DNA from: Anaerolineae bacterium
GTDB lineage: Bacteria > Chloroflexota > Anaerolineae > Aggregatilineales > Phototrophicaceae
Direction: 5' to 3'
Assembly: GCA_025454715.1 (NCBI GenBank)
Contig: JALONY010000393.1
Span: 1-5,427, forward strand
Length of the DNA stretch: 5,427 nt
The notes under the pieces are model-generated. The model was not told where the DNA came from and made no database searches. It was given only the letters and a program-made list of their open reading frames with translations. A program made the translations under genes and the position numbers. This document shows, piece after piece, positions 1 to 3,616 of the stretch. Within the stretch, counting starts at the first letter, position 1; each line of letters begins with the position of its first letter.

Positions 1-648
1 GGCGTTGGCCACGTCCATCACCGCCAAGCCGCCCTCGGCGGGCGCAATCATCAGCAGGCTGGGGCTGACCCACGCCGCCCCGCGTGACGAGGGGAGCGCG
101 GCGTGCAAGACCATCTGCACCCCATCGCGCCGATAGACCCACCACACATCGTTTTCGGCCTCGGCGGCCAAGTATTTGCCATCGGGCGACCACATCAGGC
201 CGAGCAAGGGCGAGACGGGCACGTCGGATTGCCCACCGTCGAAAAACGTGACGCGCAGGCCGCCGTCACGGGTGTAGGCCAGCGCCGCGCCGTCCGGCGA
301 CCATGCGATGCTTTCGCCACGGCCACGGTAGGGCGGGTATCCGGCCTCGGGGTCGATGCTGCGCGTCTCGGGGGTGACCATGTTGTACACCTCCAGTGCG
401 CCCGCGTCGGTGCGGTAGGCAATCCACACCCCATCGGGCGACAGGCCGAAATCGACGGCGGGGGCGCTGGCCTCGGGCGTGACCTCGGCCACCCCCGCCG
501 CCCCCAAGCCGAAGCGCTCGATGCTGCCATCGCGCAGCAGGGTATATAGCTCGGTCGGCAGGTTCAGGCCGTCCTCTTGCGCGTGGGCAGGGGCGGCCAA
601 CAGGCCAATCAGCAGGAGTGAGAGCACGGTGAGCAAGCGTGTGGTCAT
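1..648 (-). CDS. Exported PD40/TolB-like beta-propeller protein (N-terminal 216 residues, partial)
   Basis: The reading frame is open from the ATG at 648 to the window edge, so the C-terminus is missing. The product starts with a typical Sec signal peptide: MTTR, a leucine-rich core at residues 5-18, then AHA before Gln24, the likely signal peptidase I site. The mature part shows the repeat seen in WD40-like/PD40 propellers, a hydrophobic residue followed by SPDG and a beta strand, at residues 70-73, 117-120 and 154-157, spaced about 40-47 apart. A degenerate fourth blade starts near W193. Such domains usually form closed propellers that bind proteins or ligands outside the cytoplasm; no catalytic motif is seen and the exact role is unknown. 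No strong Shine-Dalgarno lies before the ATG, but the signal peptide begins exactly there. The gene diverges from the esterase at 734. Confidence in the fold class is high; function is not assigned. Confidence 0.85.
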   Translation of the reverse strand, partial: MTTRLLTVLSLLLIGLLAAPAHAQEDGLNLPTELYTLLRDGSIERFGLGAAGVAEVTPEASAPAVDFGLSPDGVWIAYRTDAGALEVYNMVTPETRSIDPEAGYPPYRGRGESIAWSPDGAALAYTRDGGLRVTFFDGGQSDVPVSPLLGLMWSPDGKYLAAEAENDVWWVYRRDGVQMVLHAALPSSRGAAWVSPSLLMIAPAEGGLAVMDVANA

Positions 649-683
649 GCGGGTTTGTCGTTTCGTCTGCGTCGTCCGGTTGC

Positions 684-689
684 TATATT
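684..689 (+). promoter_or_regulatory. Possible -10 element for the esterase gene
   Basis: TATATT matches 5/6 of the -10 consensus and lies 44 bases before the esterase ATG at 734. The -35 position 17 bases upstream (TTTCGT at 661-666) is poor. The element occupies almost the same bases as the minus-strand -10, so the two divergent promoters would compete for polymerase. Confidence 0.3.
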
Positions 690-713
690 AAACAGAGTCC
701 GACGCCCCCGCAA
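685..713 (-). promoter_or_regulatory. Probable sigma70-type promoter for the beta-propeller gene
   Basis: Read on the minus strand, TTGCGG (713-708) and TAATAT (690-685) are separated by exactly 17 bases. They match 3/6 and 4/6 of the standard -35 and -10 hexamers. The predicted start would lie near 677, giving a leader of about 30 nt before the ATG at 648. It is the only AT-rich patch in an otherwise GC-rich gap. Confidence 0.45.
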
Positions 714-733
714 CCGAACGAGAGGAAAGTCCC

Positions 734-1495
734 ATGCCGCGTAGCCCTTTGATGGACGGCGCACAGCCGTTTTTTGCCCGTGGTGGTGCCACTGGCGTGG
801 TGGTGATGCACGGATTCACCGCCAGCCCGCACGAGGTGGTATGGCTGGCGCAGCACCTCGCCGCGCAAGGCCACACCGTGTATGCCCCGCGCCTGAGCGC
901 CCACGGCACCCAGCCGGAGGACATGAGCCGCGCCCGCTATTGGGATTGGCTGGCCTCGGCCTTCGACGCGCTGCACGTGTTGCGCGCCCAGTGTGACCGC
1001 GTGGTGGTGGCGGGCTTGTCGATGGGCGGCTGCATCGCGCTGAACGTGGCGGCCAAAGCCGAGGTCGATGGGGTGGTGGCGATGGCCGCGCCGCTGGTGT
1101 TGCCGGGGTTTTCGGCGCAAGCCCTCAAGGTCGGCAAGCGCCTGCGCCCGTATAGCGACCAAACCGACCGTGGGCCGTTCGCCGACTACATCGCCCAAGA
1201 GCAGGCGCGGCGGGGTGAGCCGGTGCTTGGGCGGGTGCGCTATGGCAAGTGGTCAACCGCCGCGCTGGAGCAACTGGCGTTGCTGATGGACGAGACGCTC
1301 GGCCTATTGGGCGCGGTGCGTGCGCCGGTGCTGGCGCTCTATTCGCAGGTCGATGCGGTCGTGCCCATCGGCAACCTCGACACGCTCAAGGGCGGCCTGA
1401 CCGGCGCGGCTCAACAGTCCAGCCACATCCTGACGCAGGATATGGAGTGCGAGGATGTGTTTGCGCGGGTGGCCGCGTTCGTGGGGGCGCGTTAG
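734..1495 (+). CDS. Alpha/beta-hydrolase carboxylesterase, Est30-like
   Basis: This complete 253-residue protein is close to the roughly 247 residues of Geobacillus carboxylesterase Est30, whose family hydrolyses short to medium acyl esters in the cytoplasm (EC 3.1.1.1). A full alpha/beta-hydrolase set is visible: HGFTAS (26-31) as the oxyanion-hole loop after the first core strand, the nucleophile elbow GLSMGG with Ser96, the acid Asp207 in YSQVDAVVP, and the base His231 in SSHILTQD. An AHG motif at 56-58 also matches the family. No signal peptide is present. The start is supported by AGAGGAAAG at 721-729, with AGGA seven bases from the ATG. The gene is monocistronic and divergent from the propeller gene, and its stop overlaps the stop of the convergent gene at 1492. 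The Asp-to-His interval (24 residues) is shorter than the 30 I recall for Est30. A monoacylglycerol lipase is the main alternative; the substrate cannot be read from the sequence. Confidence 0.88.
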   Translation: MPRSPLMDGAQPFFARGGATGVVVMHGFTASPHEVVWLAQHLAAQGHTVYAPRLSAHGTQPEDMSRARYWDWLASAFDALHVLRAQCDRVVVAGLSMGGCIALNVAAKAEVDGVVAMAAPLVLPGFSAQALKVGKRLRPYSDQTDRGPFADYIAQEQARRGEPVLGRVRYGKWSTAALEQLALLMDETLGLLGAVRAPVLALYSQVDAVVPIGNLDTLKGGLTGAAQQSSHILTQDMECEDVFARVAAFVGAR

Positions 1496-2364
1496 GACAA
1501 GCGCATCCGGCGCGCCTCGGCCTCGACGATTTCGGCTTGGCCGCTGGATTGTACCTCGTCCATCGCGTGGATCAGGTCTTGTAGGCTGGAGACCTCTTCG
1601 TGGATGTCGCTGCGCAGGCGCTGCATCTTGCTGCTATCGACCTCGGACGTGCCCAGCCGCGACATCTGCGAGTACATGGTGCCCAGCGAGGCCAGCGCGG
1701 TCTCGAGCTGGATTTCGGCGCGCTTGGCGTTGGTGGTGGCGGCTTGCAGGTTCTCGAGTTGCTGTTGCAAGGCGTCGAGCTGGCGTTGGAGCTCGGTCAC
1801 GACCGCCTCGCTGTTGGGCTTGCGCGCTTCTAACTCGATGCGCTGCTTGACCTTGCCGATGCGTTGCGGCACCTCTTTGATGTCGCGGGCGACCAATTGG
1901 TTGTCGGCGTATTGGTCGAGGTGCAACGACAAATCGACCATCCCCTGAATCCAGCGGTTCACGTCGTCCACGGTCTGGAGCAGGTTGACGCGCAGTGCGC
2001 CCTTCGCCCGTTGCGCCAATTCCAGCATCTGGGTGCGGTATTCCAGCGCCTTTTCGACGTGCTGGCGGGCGACGCGGTTCTTGATGCGGTCGAGGTTCAG
2101 GTTTTCCTCGAACATCTTGTTGACCGCTTGCTGGGCGGCCTCGGGGTCGGTCAGGCTAGAGACCAAGAAGCCGGTGGCGGCGAGGCCACCCCCCACCAGC
2201 CAAAACCAGTTTTGCCAGCCGGGGATGAACGTGGCATCACCCACCACGAAATACAGCGCCAGCGTGAAGGCGACGGTAAACAGGAACTGCGGGCTTTTGA
2301 GGGCGTTGCCGAGGATGGCGCCAAAGGCGCGCTGGCGCAGTGGGGTGGGTTCTGGTTGTGACAT
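1492..2364 (-). CDS. Two-helix membrane protein with long cytoplasmic coiled coil
   Basis: I do not recognise a named family for this 290-residue protein. A short basic N-terminus (R10, R12, K23) precedes two hydrophobic segments at about 26-42 and 52-70. A short turn with PGWQNW joins them, giving a helical hairpin with both ends probably inside by the positive-inside rule. From about residue 73 to the end it is highly charged, helical and almost proline-free, with a strong heptad pattern around 185-225 (repeated LQ, QL and LEN units). This suggests a long coiled coil projecting into the cytoplasm. ATG 2364 was chosen over an in-frame TTG at 2406, because the TTG lies in the U-rich tail of the preceding hairpin and would add a proline-rich extension before the basic region. 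No good ribosome-binding site is visible for either. The gene follows the PspA-like gene by 95 bases on the same strand and probably belongs to its unit, perhaps as a membrane partner (inference). Confidence 0.8.
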   Translation of the reverse strand: MSQPEPTPLRQRAFGAILGNALKSPQFLFTVAFTLALYFVVGDATFIPGWQNWFWLVGGGLAATGFLVSSLTDPEAAQQAVNKMFEENLNLDRIKNRVARQHVEKALEYRTQMLELAQRAKGALRVNLLQTVDDVNRWIQGMVDLSLHLDQYADNQLVARDIKEVPQRIGKVKQRIELEARKPNSEAVVTELQRQLDALQQQLENLQAATTNAKRAEIQLETALASLGTMYSQMSRLGTSEVDSSKMQRLRSDIHEEVSSLQDLIHAMDEVQSSGQAEIVEAEARRMRLS

Positions 2365-2404
2365 GGGCGTTCGCTTCGGGTGAGGTGAGTCGGGAGGGGT
2401 GAGC

Positions 2405-2442
2405 AAAAGGGCGCGGGCGGGGCGCTATGACCGCGCCCGCGC
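2405..2442 (-). terminator. GC hairpin plus short U-tract between the two coiled-coil genes
   Basis: Read on the minus strand, GCGCGGGCG (2442-2434) pairs perfectly with CGCCCGCGC (2419-2411) across a 14-nt loop, followed at once by CCTTTT. This is the shape of a rho-independent terminator, though only four U residues follow. It lies 18 bases after the PspA-like stop and 46 bases before the next start. No promoter is visible after it, so it may act as a partial terminator that lowers expression of the membrane gene, or as an mRNA-stabilising hairpin. Confidence 0.45.
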
Positions 2443-2459
2443 TGTGGCGTTGGGCGGGG

Positions 2460-3098
2460 TTACTGGTTGTTCAGCAGGCGCTTGCGGCGCTCTTCCAATT
2501 GGCGCTCCAGCTCGGTGCTGCGGACGGCGTCGTCGATTTGGTCGGCGACGTTGCGCGTGGCTTGTTCGAGGCGGGCGTCCTCGCGGTCGAGGCGGGTGCG
2601 GATGGACTCCGACAGGCTGCTGATTTGCTCGTCGCCGATGTTGGCGATCTGGTCGAGGCTCTTCATGGTCTTGGCCGCGACCTTCTTGGCTTCCATCAGC
2701 TGGAGCAAGCCCAACAGGTGCTCGCGCTCTTGGCGGATGCTGACGAGGCGGCCTTGCAATTTGGCGCGCATCCCCAACATCAGCTCGTATTGAGCGTTTT
2801 GCTCCTCCCACTGCTTCTGATATTCGGCAGCGAGGCCGCGCTTGGTGTTGAGCTGGGCTTGGGCGGCCATCGCGAGGTCATCGCGCCCCTGCACGATCAG
2901 TTGGTCGATTTGCGCGTCCAGCTTGTCGGCGGCCTCGGTGAACTCCTCGTACTTGCGGCGCAAGGTCTTGACCGTACCGCCGACGTTGGCGGTCGATTCT
3001 TCGAGTTCTTCGAGGTTGCGCTCGACTTGGCGGATGTACTCATCCAGCACCTTGGGCGAGTTGGCCTCGAGGGCGATTTTCTCGAACAGGTTTGCCAT
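2460..3098 (-). CDS. PspA/IM30 (Vipp1)-family-like membrane-associated coiled-coil protein
   Basis: The 212-residue, almost wholly helical protein resembles PspA/IM30 proteins (E. coli PspA, 222 residues), peripheral inner-membrane proteins that assemble into ESCRT-III-like rods and rings and protect damaged membranes. The best visible match is residues 70-85 (GRDDLAMAAQAQLNTK), which correspond to the EREDLARAA-containing stretch of E. coli PspA. NSPKVLDEYIRQVERNLEEL (13-32) aligns with the EDPQKLVRLMIQEMEDTL segment that opens helix alpha1. A long helical hairpin (about 16-130) is followed by shorter helices to a basic, polar end. ATG 3098 was chosen because AAAGGA lies about 10 bases upstream and MANLFEKI starts the helix. 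A GTG start at 3167 would add a proline-rich, unrelated extension and would coincide with the predicted transcription start. The segment before NSP is about half the length of the usual alpha0. The gene is followed by a two-helix coiled-coil membrane gene. Confidence 0.75.
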   Translation of the reverse strand: MANLFEKIALEANSPKVLDEYIRQVERNLEELEESTANVGGTVKTLRRKYEEFTEAADKLDAQIDQLIVQGRDDLAMAAQAQLNTKRGLAAEYQKQWEEQNAQYELMLGMRAKLQGRLVSIRQEREHLLGLLQLMEAKKVAAKTMKSLDQIANIGDEQISSLSESIRTRLDREDARLEQATRNVADQIDDAVRSTELERQLEERRKRLLNNQ

Positions 3099-3174
3099 GA
3101 AACAATTGTCCTTTGGGGTAGGGGTGGTCGAACCGTGCGGAGGGTGCGGTGAAGCCGCGTTGAACACATGCTAC

Positions 3175-3183
3175 AGTATAACA
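3175..3183 (-). promoter_or_regulatory. Extended -10 promoter for the PspA-like gene
   Basis: Read on the minus strand, TGTTATACT forms an extended -10 element (TGn followed by TATACT, 5/6 to consensus). No recognisable -35 lies 17 bases upstream, where the sequence (CCGCCA) already belongs to the first 62-bp repeat copy. The predicted start near 3168 gives a leader of about 70 nt before the ATG at 3098. Confidence 0.5.
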
Positions 3184-3192
3184 CGTCCCACG

Positions 3193-3254
3193 GGGCGTGG
3201 CGGCACCTGCGCCCCAACTGCCTGCCCCAATTGTTGGGACATACGGGGCTTGTG
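3193..3254. repeat. 62-bp direct repeat, copy 1
   Basis: This stretch is identical, base for base, to 3463-3524, in the same orientation and 270 bases away. Inside it CCCAA (3226-3230) and TTGGG (3234-3238) form a tight hairpin. CCCAAC (3213-3218) can pair with the overlapping GTTGGG (3233-3238), and GCCCC (3224-3228) with GGGGC (3245-3249), so several folds compete. The unit CCCCAAYTG also occurs twice within it. Copy 1 ends 9 bases from the extended -10 of the PspA-like gene and takes the place of its -35 region. Confidence 0.95.
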
Positions 3255-3277
3255 GGGCGGGCTGGCCGCCGGTGGGT

Positions 3278-3299
3278 GCTGGGCGCTAAAGCACCCAGC
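3278..3299 (-). repeat. 22-nt hairpin with GCTTTAGC core, inverted copy
   Basis: On the minus strand the sequence runs GCTGGG, then TGCTTTAGCG, then CCCAGC. The arms GCTGGG and CCCAGC pair perfectly; a T-G wobble and a GC pair continue the stem to a small CTTTAG loop. It matches in form the hairpin at 3432-3453, but in opposite orientation and with different arm bases. Confidence 0.75.
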
Positions 3300-3431
3300 T
3301 ATGAGAAGAACAAGCCCACAAGGGGCTGGTCTGTTGGCGCAGACCTCATGACCCGTTGTGTGTGGGTTTTATCGCTAACATTCCGCCACACCCCCGCGCC
3401 CATCAGCCTCGCAGAGGCTTGCTCTGCTTTA

Positions 3432-3453
3432 GCCCGATGCTTTAGCGTCGGGC
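3432..3453 (+). repeat. 22-nt hairpin with GCTTTAGC core, direct copy
   Basis: On the plus strand the sequence runs GCCCGA, then TGCTTTAGCG, then TCGGGC. The arms pair perfectly and a T-G wobble sits at the same position as in the hairpin at 3278-3299. The central ten bases are identical between the two while four of the six arm pairs differ with pairing kept, which points to selection on the fold. Confidence 0.75.
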
Positions 3454-3462
3454 GGAGTATGA

Positions 3463-3524
3463 GGGCGTGGCGGCACCTGCGCCCCAACTGCCTGCCCCAA
3501 TTGTTGGGACATACGGGGCTTGTG
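3463..3524. repeat. 62-bp direct repeat, copy 2
   Basis: Identical to 3193-3254. The identity stops after TTGTG, where copy 2 has an extra C before GGGGC. This copy ends 14 bases before the -10 element of the amylosucrase promoter, so the -35 region of that promoter lies inside the repeat, mirroring copy 1 at the PspA-like promoter. Confidence 0.95.
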
Positions 3525-3538
3525 CGGGGCATTTGCGG

Positions 3539-3544
3539 TACAAT
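3539..3544 (+). promoter_or_regulatory. -10 element of the amylosucrase promoter
   Basis: TACAAT matches 5/6 of the -10 consensus. The -35 region 16-18 bases upstream (around GGGCTT, 3516-3521) is weak, as would fit a promoter needing help or tight control. The predicted start is near 3551, with a 5' leader of about 66 nt. Confidence 0.45.
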
Positions 3545-3557
3545 GGAAGCGGTTTCA
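3544..3557 (+). promoter_or_regulatory. LacI/CcpA-type operator over the amylosucrase start site
   Basis: TGGAAGCGGTTTCA is an imperfect 14-bp palindrome with the central CG and the TG and CA ends typical of LacI-family operators. It agrees with TGWNANCGNTNWCA at every position but the third. It shares one base with the -10 hexamer and covers the predicted +1, the place where a repressor would block initiation. Control of the sucrose-using gene downstream by a sugar-responsive LacI-family repressor is inferred; no regulator gene is in the window. Confidence 0.5.
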
Positions 3558-3569
3558 GCCCGTGAGGGC
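3558..3569 (+). other. Small leader hairpin with GTGA tetraloop
   Basis: GCCC (3558-3561) and GGGC (3566-3569) close a GTGA loop, a GNRA tetraloop in RNA. It lies directly after the operator in the amylosucrase leader. With four pairs only, it may be chance. Confidence 0.25.
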
Positions 3570-3616
3570 GCGTTTGTTTAGGATGACGCTTGTCAACACT
3601 TAGGATGCTTACGGAC

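Larger units (their letters stand above)
3255..3462. other. Non-coding hairpin-rich core between the 62-bp repeats
   Basis: This 208-base stretch has no credible gene. Besides the two 22-nt hairpins it contains AGCCC/GGGCT (3313-3317 with 3323-3327), GTGTGG/CCACAC (3360-3365 with 3386-3391) and AGCCTC/GAGGCT (3405-3410 with 3414-3419). A competing GCAGAG/CTCTGC pairing (3411-3416 with 3422-3427) overlaps the last one. The series of short stems resembles dispersed palindromic repeat elements or a structured RNA. No transposase, terminal inverted repeat or clear target-site duplication is seen. Confidence 0.6.

Noticed and set aside
683..1198. 171-codon minus-strand open frame over the esterase
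   Set aside because: The plus-strand esterase has a full catalytic triad and a good ribosome-binding site; the antisense product is rich in His, Arg and Gln with no fold signature.
2365..2406. TTG start at 2406 for the coiled-coil membrane protein
   Set aside because: The codon lies in the U-rich tail of the GC hairpin, has no ribosome-binding site and would add a proline-rich stretch ahead of the normal basic N-terminus.
2427..3152. 241-codon plus-strand open frame
   Set aside because: It is antisense to the PspA-like gene. Its leucine- and alanine-rich translation mirrors the coiled-coil codons and has no start signal or domain of its own.
3193..3524. CRISPR array
   Set aside because: There are only two repeat copies, 62 bp each, with 208 bases between them; CRISPR repeats and spacers are much shorter and more numerous, and no cas gene is present.
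3193..3524. Insertion sequence
   Set aside because: There is no transposase frame, no terminal inverted repeat and no clear target-site duplication; the flanks of the two copies differ without a short matching pair.
3168..3581. 137-codon plus-strand open frame across the repeat region, with the phrase WRHLRPNCLPQLLGHTGLV occurring twice
   Set aside because: The repeated peptide is only the translation of the 62-bp DNA repeat, kept in frame because 270 is a multiple of three. The rest translates hairpins, with no domain-like pattern, no ribosome-binding site, and it runs over the amylosucrase promoter.
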